A stretch of 64,000 nt of DNA, taken from the IMG/VR virus record IMGVR_UViG_3300037485_001872, positions 1 through 64,000 of that record; one strand, written 5' to 3'. Both the position numbers and the translations under genes were made by a program. The notes below the pieces were generated by a model. It saw nothing but the letters and a program-made list of their open reading frames with translations. It was not told where the DNA came from and searched no databases. Shown here piece after piece: positions 43,403 through 51,482 of the stretch; the first letter of the stretch is position 1, and the number at the start of each line of letters is the position of its first letter. This DNA is from a virus.

Positions 43403-43646
43403 AAAACAATACCGAGACTTTGAAATGCGTATTCTACGAGAACTAGAAACTCGTGTTCTTAGAAGTACCTATAAGTCAAAGCATGTTGATACCCATGCTA
43501 TACGAGTTAATATATTTGGGTACACTGAGCTAGTTCATCTAAATGGTAAGTTAGTTTTCCTAGATGATTCAGGCTATGCTTATTCTATATTTTCTGATTG
43601 TACCTTGGAGGATTTGATTGATGTTCTTAATTCTTGTATAGACTAG
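43392..43646 (+). CDS. Unknown protein
   Basis: 84 residues; a basic helical first half and a beta second half. No motif. Confidence 0.55.
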   Translation: MNFKKQYRDFEMRILRELETRVLRSTYKSKHVDTHAIRVNIFGYTELVHLNGKLVFLDDSGYAYSIFSDCTLEDLIDVLNSCID

Positions 43647-43676
43647 ATGGATAAGAGATTTTTTAGCGGAATTTTC

Positions 43677-43732
43677 CTGACAATAAAATGACAAAATAAG
43701 CTTGGTGGTGTGAAACCCTTGTCGTACCTTTG
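43677..43732 (+). promoter_or_regulatory. Box promoter
   Basis: CTGACA (43677) and ATGACA (43688), TTG (43702-04), 20 bases, TACCTTTG (43725-32). Confidence 0.8.
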
Positions 43733-43750
43733 AAAGACAATAAAAACAAC

Positions 43751-44431
43751 ATGAAAAAAGTATTATATCTTAATTATGGCAGACCATTCCCAACTGCTGA
43801 ACCTGATGGGGAAAGTGTAAAATTTCTTGATATTAAGTCATTTAGAATTGTTTGGGGAAATATTGAGGTGACGGATTTGAAGGGGGAGATACATTACCTA
43901 CCCATGGTGTGTAATTTGTTTTATTACAATGGTGTATACTACTCAGATATTTGGGTGGAAATGATTCATGATAATGTCGCCTCAGAACAATTCGACATTA
44001 ATAAAACTAAGCTAACTAATCCACTTCCTATTCAACACCCAAGTTTAGGCGAGGTGCTTCAAATACTAACAGATGAAATTGAGGTGGATGGGGAAACTAT
44101 GCAATACATTTTGGAGGAGTGTAATATGGACGAGCAAATGTTCAAGCAACTTCTAAATACCAAGGACTATGTTTCAAATTACCTAGCAGAGTATTTAGCT
44201 GAAAGAAAGGAAGGGAAAGGAAAGAATAAGGAGCTGAAACACCGCCTAAAAATGATTGAGGAAGATATGGCCGCCATTGTATCCTTTATAAAAGAGGGGG
44301 GTTTATCTGAAACATTTAAAAACCCAACACCTTTCACTGATGAAGCTTGGACTCATATAAGCAACATTGAAATAGCTTGTAACCTACAGGCAGATGAATC
44401 TTTGAATTGGAAGCCTTTTAGAAAGAACTAG
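43751..44431 (+). CDS. Unknown acidic protein
   Basis: 226 residues from the ATG at 43751; an in-frame TTG upstream lies in the promoter. The N-terminal ~85 residues are beta, the rest helical with a coiled-coil-like stretch near 150-180 (KGKNKELKHRLKMIEEDM). No family recognised. Confidence 0.6.
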   Translation: MKKVLYLNYGRPFPTAEPDGESVKFLDIKSFRIVWGNIEVTDLKGEIHYLPMVCNLFYYNGVYYSDIWVEMIHDNVASEQFDINKTKLTNPLPIQHPSLGEVLQILTDEIEVDGETMQYILEECNMDEQMFKQLLNTKDYVSNYLAEYLAERKEGKGKNKELKHRLKMIEEDMAAIVSFIKEGGLSETFKNPTPFTDEAWTHISNIEIACNLQADESLNWKPFRKN

Positions 44432-44432
44432 T

Positions 44433-44702
44433 ATGAATCCAGAAGAAGAATCATTAAAGACTTTTTGGAGAGATGTGAGGAATCAGGAGATGACAATTAG
44501 ATATGCAGCAGAACTAGTATGGAACTATCTTTACTCCCACCCGAAAGAATTCTTAACTCGGAAGCAGTTCATAGAGGATAACCACCTCAATAGTCAATTG
44601 GAATTTATAGTAGTTAATCAGGTTTGGAATGATATTGAGAATAATGACACCCTTATATATTGGGACTTTAAATCTTATTATGAAAACCTTACACTAATAT
44701 GA
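44433..44702 (+). CDS. Unknown protein
   Basis: 89 residues, helical and Trp-rich. It follows the previous gene by one base; its end overlaps the next box promoter. Confidence 0.55.
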   Translation: MNPEEESLKTFWRDVRNQEMTIRYAAELVWNYLYSHPKEFLTRKQFIEDNHLNSQLEFIVVNQVWNDIENNDTLIYWDFKSYYENLTLI

Positions 44703-44742
44703 CATTAAAAGTTTGTAGTGTAATAAATTAGTTGTAGCTTTG
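44699..44742 (+). promoter_or_regulatory. Box promoter
   Basis: ATGACA (44699), TTG (44713-15), 19 bases, TAGCTTTG (44735-42). Only one clear box. Confidence 0.77.
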
Positions 44743-44762
44743 TATCAACAAATAGAAACAAC

Positions 44763-45296
44763 ATGAACCTACCGACAACTTGGCTAGAAGCCCTAGAAAA
44801 AAAGAAACAAGAAGCAGAAAGTAACCCAACAGCCTTTAAATTTAATGATGGTGGAAGAGCCTCAGCAGGATTTAAGGGAACCACGGGAGATTGCGTTGTA
44901 AGAGCCATTGCCATTGCTACTAAGCAAGAGTATAAATTGGTGTATGACGAACTGACAGAACGTATTAAATCTTTCGCCACCTCCTCTCGGAGTAGAGCCG
45001 CCAAGAGTATTAAAACGCATTCACCATCTAAAGGAGTTCACAGGGAGGTTTATGAAAAATATCTATCTGAACTAGGATGGAAGTTTGTTCCCACCATGGG
45101 AATTGGAACAGGATGCACATTACATATCGGGGATGTAGTGAAGAAGGAGGGGGAAATTCTTTGCTCCTCTAATCGGATTATTGCTAGAGTGAGCAAGCAT
45201 TTAGTGGCCATTGTAGAAGGGGTTGTTGAAGACACCTATGATTGTACAAGAGGAGGTAACAGATGTATCTATGGATATTACACTCAGCTGACATAA
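44763..45296 (+). CDS. Papain-like fold protein (phage cysteine hydrolase-like)
   Basis: 177 residues. GFKGTTGDCVVRAIAIAT (Cys ahead of a helix, about residue 44), then VSKHLVAIVEG (His) and VEDTYDCTRGG (Asp) give the Cys-His-Asp order of papain-like enzymes. Proteins with this GDCVxRAI signature are common in phages and lack a proven role. A Ser/Arg/Lys-rich loop (SSRSRAAKSIKTH) precedes the His strand. Intracellular protease or deubiquitinase-like activity is conceivable but unproven. Confidence 0.58.
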   Translation: MNLPTTWLEALEKKKQEAESNPTAFKFNDGGRASAGFKGTTGDCVVRAIAIATKQEYKLVYDELTERIKSFATSSRSRAAKSIKTHSPSKGVHREVYEKYLSELGWKFVPTMGIGTGCTLHIGDVVKKEGEILCSSNRIIARVSKHLVAIVEGVVEDTYDCTRGGNRCIYGYYTQLT

Positions 45297-45331
45297 ATAT
45301 TTTGGTATTTAAAAATTAAGTTGTAACTTTG
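45288..45331 (+). promoter_or_regulatory. Box promoter
   Basis: CTGACA (45288), TTG (45302-04), 19 bases, TAACTTTG (45324-31), AATC, ATG. It starts inside the preceding gene's stop. Confidence 0.77.
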
Positions 45332-45335
45332 AATC

Positions 45336-45479
45336 ATGGAAGAAATAGTAAAAGCATTAGAAATTGAAATGTTAAGACTTGTTCGAAAGTTACAAGATAA
45401 ATCAGCAACTAAGCAAGATGCTATAAATTTGGCAGTGCTTACTGAGTGTTTAGAAAAAATAAATAAATTCATTAAATAA
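45336..45479 (+). CDS. Small helical protein, leaderless gene
   Basis: 47 residues, one long amphipathic helix-turn-helix pair (MEEIVKALEIEMLRL...). ATG 4 bases after the promoter element. Confidence 0.55.
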   Translation: MEEIVKALEIEMLRLVRKLQDKSATKQDAINLAVLTECLEKINKFIK

Positions 45480-45482
45480 ATC

Positions 45483-45896
45483 ATGTTTATAGTTAATTAC
45501 AAAAGAAAAGACAATGGTGAGTCATTGGGTTATCACTTGGATACATTTGGTAGTTTAGGTAAGAAAGAACACGCTAAATGTTATGGTGATGATACTGACA
45601 CTCAGGAAGATATTGATAGTCAATTAGCGGTGATTAGAAAAAACTTAAACCATCGCCTAAGTGAAGGTGGTGGAGGTGGAATGTTTGCTGAGATATTTAT
45701 TAAGCAAAAGGAGCAATCATATCAAGGATTAAATGCCGACCAAATTGATATTGTTGCAGAAGCAGTTGTTTATAAAGAACAAGAGTTAGTTGCTCATACA
45801 ATAGTTGATGAAAATGGTGTACATAAAATTCGTAAACCATTGGTTGATGTTGTTGTGGACATGGTTAAAAAAGTTGCAGGTTATGGCAAAGATTAA
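45483..45896 (+). CDS. Unknown protein
   Basis: 137 residues; starts with a beta hairpin, has a glycine run (EGGGGGMFAE) near residue 62, ends helical and basic. No motif. Confidence 0.57.
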   Translation: MFIVNYKRKDNGESLGYHLDTFGSLGKKEHAKCYGDDTDTQEDIDSQLAVIRKNLNHRLSEGGGGGMFAEIFIKQKEQSYQGLNADQIDIVAEAVVYKEQELVAHTIVDENGVHKIRKPLVDVVVDMVKKVAGYGKD

Positions 45897-46080
45897 TTTA
45901 GATAGACACGTTTGGGAGGATGTTAAAGATTATGAATCTTTATATCAAATTAACCAAGAAGGTGTGGTGATTCAAAGTACAGGAGTCTCAATAATGGAGT
46001 CTAAACTTTATTCCCCTCTACCTGAGAATGAGAGACAAGGTAAATTAGGTTGTATAAATACTCAACTTCTTGACAAATAA
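45883..46080 (+). CDS. NUMOD4-like fragment
   Basis: 65 residues from the ATG at 45883. VWEDVKDYESLYQINQEG is the NUMOD4 motif that normally introduces HNH homing endonucleases, but no nuclease follows. It looks like the leftover N-terminus of an eroded homing gene that kept an open frame, overlapping the upstream gene by 14 bases. Confidence 0.55.
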   Translation: MAKINLDRHVWEDVKDYESLYQINQEGVVIQSTGVSIMESKLYSPLPENERQGKLGCINTQLLDK

Positions 46081-46125
46081 ATGACAATACTTTCTTGTTT
46101 ATATCAAACATCGGTTGTAGCTTTG
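46070..46125 (+). promoter_or_regulatory. Box promoter
   Basis: TTGACA (46070) and ATGACA (46081), TTG (46095-97), 20 bases, TAGCTTTG (46118-25), TTCT, ATG. Confidence 0.82.
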
Positions 46126-46129
46126 TTCT

Positions 46130-46384
46130 ATGCAAATGAAACACTTTAATATCATTGCCGAGGATGGAAAGGTTGTAGGAACAATTGTAAATTGCTCCTC
46201 AGACCCACACGGAAGACTCTCGTTAACTAAAAGGATGAAGGTGGCACTAGAGGAACACTTTGATGTAGATGTTGTCTTAAATGAGCTCCCTGACGTTTTT
46301 ACAAACTCTCCTAAATACACTATGAAAATTTTTAGAGGTGGGTATAGGGAGGAAATATCAATAATGGAAACTTGGATATATTAA
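46130..46384 (+). CDS. Unknown small protein, leaderless gene
   Basis: 84 residues, alpha/beta. Exact 4-base spacing to the promoter element. Confidence 0.58.
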   Translation: MQMKHFNIIAEDGKVVGTIVNCSSDPHGRLSLTKRMKVALEEHFDVDVVLNELPDVFTNSPKYTMKIFRGGYREEISIMETWIY

Positions 46385-46394
46385 ACAAATTAAA

Positions 46395-46877
46395 ATGAAA
46401 ACAGAGATAACAAAAGGAAAATGGCAAGTAAGGGATGAAGGAAGTAATGGTATTTACATTAAATCTGAGGAACACACTAGTGCCATAGGTAAATTTTTTA
46501 CTAATAACGAAGTGATAAAGAATAGAGAAGAAGCCTTGGCGAATGCTAACTATATAGTGAATGCTGTAAATTCTCATGAAGAATTAAAGGCAGCATTGGT
46601 TGAAGCTAAAAGATGTTTATTAAATAGTACATATGATGAACTTTGCACACCTATCAAAATAATAGACCGAGCTCTTAAAAACTGTGTACCTGAATGCCCT
46701 TATAAAGAAGGGGAGTTAATATGGGCGAAAACTGCTCTTGGATTAGAGGTATTACCATGTACAGGAAAAATAGTTGATGGAGATATTGAAATTTGGCTTT
46801 GGATGGATAAGAGGAGTGATAGAAAAACTACGACTAAATTCCATGCTTCAACAAATGGATTAACTTTCCCTGAGTAA
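46395..46877 (+). CDS. Phage protein with the EALANANYI motif
   Basis: 160 residues. REEALANANYIVNAVNSHEELKAAL resembles the ANAxLIAxAPELLEAL segment of a widespread but uncharacterised phage family; a beta domain follows with three cysteines near residues 95-101. Role unknown. Confidence 0.6.
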   Translation: MKTEITKGKWQVRDEGSNGIYIKSEEHTSAIGKFFTNNEVIKNREEALANANYIVNAVNSHEELKAALVEAKRCLLNSTYDELCTPIKIIDRALKNCVPECPYKEGELIWAKTALGLEVLPCTGKIVDGDIEIWLWMDKRSDRKTTTKFHASTNGLTFPE

Positions 46878-46879
46878 TT

Positions 46880-47200
46880 ATGACAAATTTTAAAGTAGGC
46901 TACCATAAAAGATTCTCAAAGGACGGAACGGTTTATACCCAATCTGTACGAATTAATATGAATACATTAATATCTTTGAGAGAAGTTAGACAGAGTGAAA
47001 TTGATTTAGGTTTTCCTAGGCGAAAAGAATATGACCCAACAGGCTACCATGATATTCCTCATTTTAGTTGTAGGTATGAAGGAGTCGGTAAGAAAGCTAC
47101 ATGCTATTCTTATATGACCCTAACTCAGACACGTTTTTCTAATTTATTTTTGAAGCTAAATTTAAAAGACAGGAACACTTATTTAATAATTGAAAAATAA
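46880..47200 (+). CDS. Unknown basic protein
   Basis: 106 residues, beta-rich, basic; the stop overlaps the next start by one base. No motif. Confidence 0.57.
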   Translation: MTNFKVGYHKRFSKDGTVYTQSVRINMNTLISLREVRQSEIDLGFPRRKEYDPTGYHDIPHFSCRYEGVGKKATCYSYMTLTQTRFSNLFLKLNLKDRNTYLIIEK

Positions 47201-47436
47201 TGGAAGGCTTTTCAGGAGATTTAGAAAAATATAAAAAATGTCGAGACTTTTTAAAAGCATGTGGTTATGACGTAAACTCAGCTATACATGTTGGTGGTAA
47301 CAGGTTTGAATTTGAAGAGGCATCATTTAATAGTGAAAAGAAAGGATGTCGTAATATTCATAAGATTTTAGCCTGGGTGGGGGATAATGGTGTTGGGTAT
47401 AAAGTAAAGAAAATAGGTTGGATTTGTATTGATTAA
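47200..47436 (+). CDS. Unknown small protein
   Basis: 78 residues, alpha/beta, Gly- and Lys-rich end. Coupled to both neighbours. Confidence 0.55.
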   Translation: MEGFSGDLEKYKKCRDFLKACGYDVNSAIHVGGNRFEFEEASFNSEKKGCRNIHKILAWVGDNGVGYKVKKIGWICID

Positions 47437-47439
47437 AAT

Positions 47440-47931
47440 ATGAGAAGAGTACTTTTTAAAAAATGGAAAGATTTTCCTGACAATAAGGTTAGATGTGGTA
47501 TGGTAGGAATGTTTGAAGAAGATTTTACACATGAGGGTGATTTTCATCAGTGGGCTCCCGCATATGAAGAGTTTGAATCTGGGGCTGGAAATTACATAGT
47601 AGCTTTAATCGAAACAACTGATGGAACTATAGAGGAAGTGCTTCCTAAAAATATGAAAATAAAATTCGGAGTGTTTTGTAATCAAATGGTGGGAAGAATG
47701 GTGAGGGCTAATTCCTTAGTTGAGGCCATAAATAACCTACCCATTAAGCTTAAAAAGCATTGGAGTGTTATTATGTACCGAGATGAAGATGGTCTCTCTA
47801 TTAGCGTTAGAAAAGAGTTTTTAGAGGATATGTCTCTTGCAGAAGTTGTAGAAGACCATGTGCTTTTTGGTGATACAGATGCCGATATTATTGTTTTAAA
47901 TCCTAGTGGAGTAGGAGTAATTTATTTATAA
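47440..47931 (+). CDS. Unknown protein
   Basis: 163 residues, alpha/beta with a Trp-rich first part (FLKKWKDF...) and an acidic C-terminal half. No family recognised. Confidence 0.58.
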   Translation: MRRVLFKKWKDFPDNKVRCGMVGMFEEDFTHEGDFHQWAPAYEEFESGAGNYIVALIETTDGTIEEVLPKNMKIKFGVFCNQMVGRMVRANSLVEAINNLPIKLKKHWSVIMYRDEDGLSISVRKEFLEDMSLAEVVEDHVLFGDTDADIIVLNPSGVGVIYL

Positions 47932-47934
47932 ACT

Positions 47935-48372
47935 ATGATAAATCTTGATAATTTTGACGGCCATTTAGTATTGTATTGCAAAAATAATTACTATGTACCC
48001 AATATAGACTTTTTAACAGGGTTAAGAAGGATTTGGGCTATTCGCTGTGGATATGACTATAAGGATGGTAACACCTCTGTAGATAGATATATAGCAGACC
48101 ATTTGTATGATGTTTTGAAATTAACAGATTTTCATCCTAGCTTACAAGAACTTTTACATAATTACATCGTAAACAATTATTATGATGATGGTAAAACTGC
48201 CATTGAAAATATAATTATGTTTTATAGGAGTAGAATAAGTATGCTTATAATAAGGGAAAAGGTAAACACCTATTGGAAACCTCTAATACATCTACCTAAA
48301 ACTCAAAGAAGAGTGTTTAAGAGAATAGTTAGAGGGAATGGTCGCTATAATGATTACAAGTTAATAAACTAG
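47935..48372 (+). CDS. Unknown protein
   Basis: 145 residues, Tyr-rich helical protein with a basic end. Closes a run of five co-directional genes from 46395. Confidence 0.57.
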   Translation: MINLDNFDGHLVLYCKNNYYVPNIDFLTGLRRIWAIRCGYDYKDGNTSVDRYIADHLYDVLKLTDFHPSLQELLHNYIVNNYYDDGKTAIENIIMFYRSRISMLIIREKVNTYWKPLIHLPKTQRRVFKRIVRGNGRYNDYKLIN

Positions 48373-48434
48373 ATAAATGAACACACCTGTAAATTTTGAA
48401 AACTTTTTTGTATATTTGTATGTACATACAAAAT

Positions 48435-48671
48435 ATGATAGGAATTTATAAAATTACATCTCCATCTGGTAAAATTTACATTGGTAGTTCTAAAAACATA
48501 GAAAGAAGAAAAGAAGACTATCGCTATAAACGATTTAAATATCAAATAAACCAACCCAAACTAATCTCAATAGAGATAGAAATGGAAGATATAAGCAATG
48601 AAGAATGTTTTATTATAAAAGCACCAAAAATAACCAACAATCAATTAAAAATAACTAAAATACTATGGTAA
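48435..48671 (+). CDS. Truncated GIY-YIG nuclease
   Basis: 78 residues from the ATG at 48435. The start MIGIYKITSPSGKIYIGSSKNIERR is an intact GIY-YIG motif, but the chain diverges after about residue 35 and lacks the NUMOD tail of the two full-length copies. The catalytic Glu could be in EDISNEECF. Likely an eroding homing gene. TATATTTG at 48411-18 may be its promoter element. Confidence 0.6.
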   Translation: MIGIYKITSPSGKIYIGSSKNIERRKEDYRYKRFKYQINQPKLISIEIEMEDISNEECFIIKAPKITNNQLKITKILW

Positions 48672-48856
48672 TATTCAGCATAATCGTATTAATAATTTTT
48701 ATCTTAACCACCCCACATTTAATAAATTGGATGTGGAGAAATATTCTTGATGATTTAATCGTGCTAGGAATATTTATTTCAATCATATACACTGTAACAA
48801 CAGCGTATGCACTAAAGTACTTAATCATATGGGCTTACCCATTACTAGTAGCATAA
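48665..48856 (+). CDS. Small two-TM membrane protein
   Basis: 63 residues with hydrophobic spans about 3-18 and 28-60. Overlaps the GIY-YIG fragment by 7 bases. Unknown role. Confidence 0.5.
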   Translation: MVIFSIIVLIIFILTTPHLINWMWRNILDDLIVLGIFISIIYTVTTAYALKYLIIWAYPLLVA

Positions 48857-48860
48857 TAAA

Positions 48861-48915
48861 GAGACATAAAAATGACAAAAAAATCTTGTAGCGTAACAAA
48901 AAAGTTGTACATTTG
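48861..48915 (+). promoter_or_regulatory. Box promoter
   Basis: GAGACA (48861) and ATGACA (48872), TTG (48886-88), 19 bases, TACATTTG (48908-15). Confidence 0.77.
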
Positions 48916-48929
48916 TATCATCAAATAAC

Positions 48930-49112
48930 ATGAAACTATCTACAGAAATAATTGAAGGAATCACATACACCAAAGTGGAAGGAGTGGGACAAACGTTTTC
49001 AGTGAAAGGAGTTAAGTCTATCAAAGAAGTACTTTCTATATTAGATAAGATAGAAAAGGACTCAGAACGGTTTTTTACTAAAGTGGCTAGTATTTCTATT
49101 TTGGAGGTGTAA
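48930..49112 (+). CDS. Unknown small protein
   Basis: 60 residues, beta start and a helical centre. Its stop codon lies on the first bases of the attC-like element. Confidence 0.52.
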   Translation: MKLSTEIIEGITYTKVEGVGQTFSVKGVKSIKEVLSILDKIEKDSERFFTKVASISILEV

Positions 49113-49238
49113 CGGTATTTGGCTTTACGCAGGTGGGGCTAAATAGCGCAAAACTTTCAACCTGCACAAATGATTATTAAAAGCACTCAAGCTGGGTTTA
49201 AGCACTAACCCCCACTTGCGTAAAACCAATGTTAGGCG
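49109..49238 (+). repeat. Integron attC-like site
   Basis: A ~130-base imperfect inverted repeat. The left arm GTAACGGTATTTGGCTTTAC, then GCAGGTGGGG; the right arm CCCCCACTTGCG, then TAAAACCAATGTTAGGCG. The end GTTAGGC is the canonical attC core site. It is visibly more GC-rich than the phage DNA around it. The complementary box CGCCTAAC occurs at 49456-63, just after the next gene. Confidence 0.65.
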
Positions 49239-49248
49239 AAGTTAAATT

Positions 49249-49452
49249 ATGGAAGCAAGAGATTTTTACAACAAACGAATTAATGAAGATTCAACTATTG
49301 GAAGTGTTCAATTAATGGAAGAATACGCAAAGCATATTATTGAAATAAATTTTTGCGATGGTACTTCTTCTGATTTTGAAAAGCTAACAGTTGATGAATT
49401 GCAGAAGATACATAAAAATATAAATCTATGTGTCGATTGGGTGAACGCTTAA
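49249..49452 (+). CDS. Gene-cassette protein, unknown
   Basis: 67 residues, acidic. It begins 10 bases after the GTTAGGC core and ends a few bases before CGCCTAAC, exactly the layout of an integron cassette. No promoter element precedes it. Function unknown. Confidence 0.6.
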   Translation: MEARDFYNKRINEDSTIGSVQLMEEYAKHIIEINFCDGTSSDFEKLTVDELQKIHKNINLCVDWVNA

Positions 49453-49494
49453 TTTCGCCTAACTAGTAGATTAGAGAAATAAAACCCAACTTTA

Positions 49495-49719
49495 ATGGTA
49501 ACAATATCAACGACTTATAATATAGATTTCACTTTAAAAAACTATCCGAATTACGGGGTAACAAATAAAGGGATTGTTATTAGTCTACAACGATGTAAAA
49601 TTTTAAAAAGAACAGTTGTCGGTTATTCAAAGGGTTATTATATTGGAGGAAAATTTATAACTCTTACTAAGTTAAGAACCATGTTAGTTAAGGTAGAAAA
49701 GATAAAATGCCCATTTTAA
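49495..49719 (+). CDS. NUMOD4-like small protein
   Basis: 74 residues; YPNYGVTNKGIVISLQRCKILK resembles the NUMOD4 pattern, followed by a basic strand-helix. No HNH domain follows. Another possible relic of a homing gene, or a small DNA-binding protein. Confidence 0.5.
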   Translation: MVTISTTYNIDFTLKNYPNYGVTNKGIVISLQRCKILKRTVVGYSKGYYIGGKFITLTKLRTMLVKVEKIKCPF

Positions 49720-49728
49720 TAATTAAAT

Positions 49729-49759
49729 TTGTAAAATAGAAATAAAAATATTATATTTG
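49729..49759 (+). promoter_or_regulatory. Promoter without TGACA box
   Basis: TTG (49729-31), 20 bases, TATATTTG (49752-59), CACC, ATG. Confidence 0.8.
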
Positions 49760-49763
49760 CACC

Positions 49764-49964
49764 ATGATAAAAAAACAAGGAATATTTACAGGAACTGACA
49801 CAGCTGGTTATGAAAACGGCTCAACGTACACAATCTTAATCAATCAATCTGAAATCGGTTGTCCCATCTCAATTGTAGCCATAGGAGAAACTTTTGTAGG
49901 AAGTGTTTCTTACAATACAATCAACTTATTTTTAACGGATTGGAATAATCTAAAAAATATCTAG
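49764..49964 (+). CDS. Small protein, leaderless gene upstream of primase
   Basis: 66 residues, beta-rich (KQGIFTGTDTAGYENGSTYT). It starts the primase operon, 4 bases after the promoter element. Confidence 0.55.
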   Translation: MIKKQGIFTGTDTAGYENGSTYTILINQSEIGCPISIVAIGETFVGSVSYNTINLFLTDWNNLKNI

Positions 49965-49971
49965 AGGAACT

Positions 49972-50187
49972 ATGAACATCTTATTAGCAATTACATTTGT
50001 ATTTGGGGTATTACGATTATTTACGGCAACTAAGCTATTTGACATAACTTTAGGTTATTTTTTCGGAAGTTTATTTGGAGTGCATAATAAGCGTAATAAC
50101 TTATTTGAAGGTTTACTAGTAGCTTTTGATGTATGGTTTTTTTATTTTAGTTTAATATTTCAGAGTTGGTGGTGGTTATTTAAATAA
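49972..50187 (+). CDS. Small membrane protein
   Basis: 71 residues with spans about 2-15 and 50-66 (LLVAFDVWFFYFSLIFQ). Between the leaderless gene and primase. Confidence 0.5.
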   Translation: MNILLAITFVFGVLRLFTATKLFDITLGYFFGSLFGVHNKRNNLFEGLLVAFDVWFFYFSLIFQSWWWLFK

Positions 50188-50190
50188 AAT

Positions 50191-51279
50191 ATGGATTTAA
50201 GAAGAATAGCCTTTAATTATTTATCGAAGGGATTGAGTGTGATTCCTATAGATAACCTAAAACGCCCTACAATCCACTCATGGTATGAATTCCAAAAGCG
50301 TTATATGACCCCAGAGGAAGTTGAAAAGTATTTTAAAGATGCATGGGGTATCGCAGTTTTAGGAGGCACAATTAGTTCTGATATTGAGGGTTATTCTCTT
50401 ATAATGATTGACGTAGATACTAAAAACTTCGATGACCAAATAACATATAAGCAAGTAGTTGACGCTATTCCAGAAGATATTTTTAAAAAATTAGTAGTGG
50501 TGAGTACTATGAACGGTGGGTATCATTGGTATTTGAGAGCACCTATAGCTGGAAGGAATCAGAAATTTGCAATGCGTCCAACATCAGAAGAGGAACGTAA
50601 AGAAAATCCAAAGGAACTTATGAGAGTACTTTTGGAATCAAGAGCCAATGGAGGCTACTGCTTGGCTCCTGTAACCCCAGGTTATGAAGTTATTTCAAAT
50701 AATAAGAAAATTCATATCTTGGATTTAGATGAGTATTACTCCATATCTGACTCATTAGGTTCCTTTAATAGGGTTATAAATGAAGGACTTTTATTCGAAC
50801 AATTTCAAGAAGAAAAGAAAAATAAATTTTTAGTCTCACCCTTCGATGATTATAATAAGAGAGAAAATGCATTAAATATATTGATGCGAAATGGGTATAG
50901 TGTTGTGGGAGATACTCGTGGGGATAAGATTATGGTAAAGAGACAAGGCAACAGTAGCAGTAAACATTCAGGATATATTGTAGAGCAAGGTAGTAGATAT
51001 ATAAATTTTAGCACTAGTACTGGTTTTGACAGTTCAAAGTCATATAGTTGTTCAGAATTATTTACCTTATTAGAGTGTGAAAATAATTGGAGTAAAAGCT
51101 ATAAAGCCCTTATAGAAATGGGGTATGGTCACTCAGTAAATATGGATAAAAATGTGAGAGAGTTTGTGGATGCGTTTAGGAAAGGAAATCTTATGAGACT
51201 TTTAGAAATTCAATTTGCTGCAACTAAAACAGATAAAGGTATAGAAATAAATAATAAGACTTTTAATATCAAATTATAA
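50191..51279 (+). CDS. Primase-polymerase (archaeo-eukaryotic primase type)
   Basis: 362 residues. The catalytic domain (1-~190) shows the metal-binding DVD at residues 74-76 in LIMIDVDTKN, then GGYHWYL with His112, and ESRANGGYCLAPVTPG, which together mark the bifunctional primase/polymerase family. The C-terminal ~140 residues have a globular region with repeated Ser and conserved Tyr/Trp, as in primase C-terminal domains. It would make primers for phage replication. No helicase is fused to it and none is visible in the window. Confidence 0.85.
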   Translation: MDLRRIAFNYLSKGLSVIPIDNLKRPTIHSWYEFQKRYMTPEEVEKYFKDAWGIAVLGGTISSDIEGYSLIMIDVDTKNFDDQITYKQVVDAIPEDIFKKLVVVSTMNGGYHWYLRAPIAGRNQKFAMRPTSEEERKENPKELMRVLLESRANGGYCLAPVTPGYEVISNNKKIHILDLDEYYSISDSLGSFNRVINEGLLFEQFQEEKKNKFLVSPFDDYNKRENALNILMRNGYSVVGDTRGDKIMVKRQGNSSSKHSGYIVEQGSRYINFSTSTGFDSSKSYSCSELFTLLECENNWSKSYKALIEMGYGHSVNMDKNVREFVDAFRKGNLMRLLEIQFAATKTDKGIEINNKTFNIKL

Positions 51280-51286
51280 TATCTAA

Positions 51287-51406
51287 TTTTATAGATTAGG
51301 AATATTTTATAAAAATGTATTTGAAGCTGGAAAAGCTATTAATAAAACTGGTTTTGAAATTCACGAATTAATATTAAAAAATAATGAATCTTTTATATAT
51401 GTATGA
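51287..51406 (+). pseudogene. NUMOD1 relic of a GIY-YIG homing gene
   Basis: The frame reads LGIFYKNVFEAGKAINKTG and ends FIYV, matching the C-terminal TGIFYNSAKEAC...LQYV of the intact gene at 25437. No start or catalytic part remains. Confidence 0.55.
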
Positions 51407-51433
51407 TTTACAAACAAAGGATAAAGTTTTAAC

Positions 51434-51478
51434 ATTACAATATAATGACAATACTTTCAAATATTAATTGTATCTTTG
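51434..51478 (+). promoter_or_regulatory. Weak box promoter
   Basis: ATTACA (51434) and ATGACA (51445), no good TTG, TATCTTTG (51471-78), TACT, ATG. Confidence 0.6.
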
Positions 51479-51482
51479 TACT

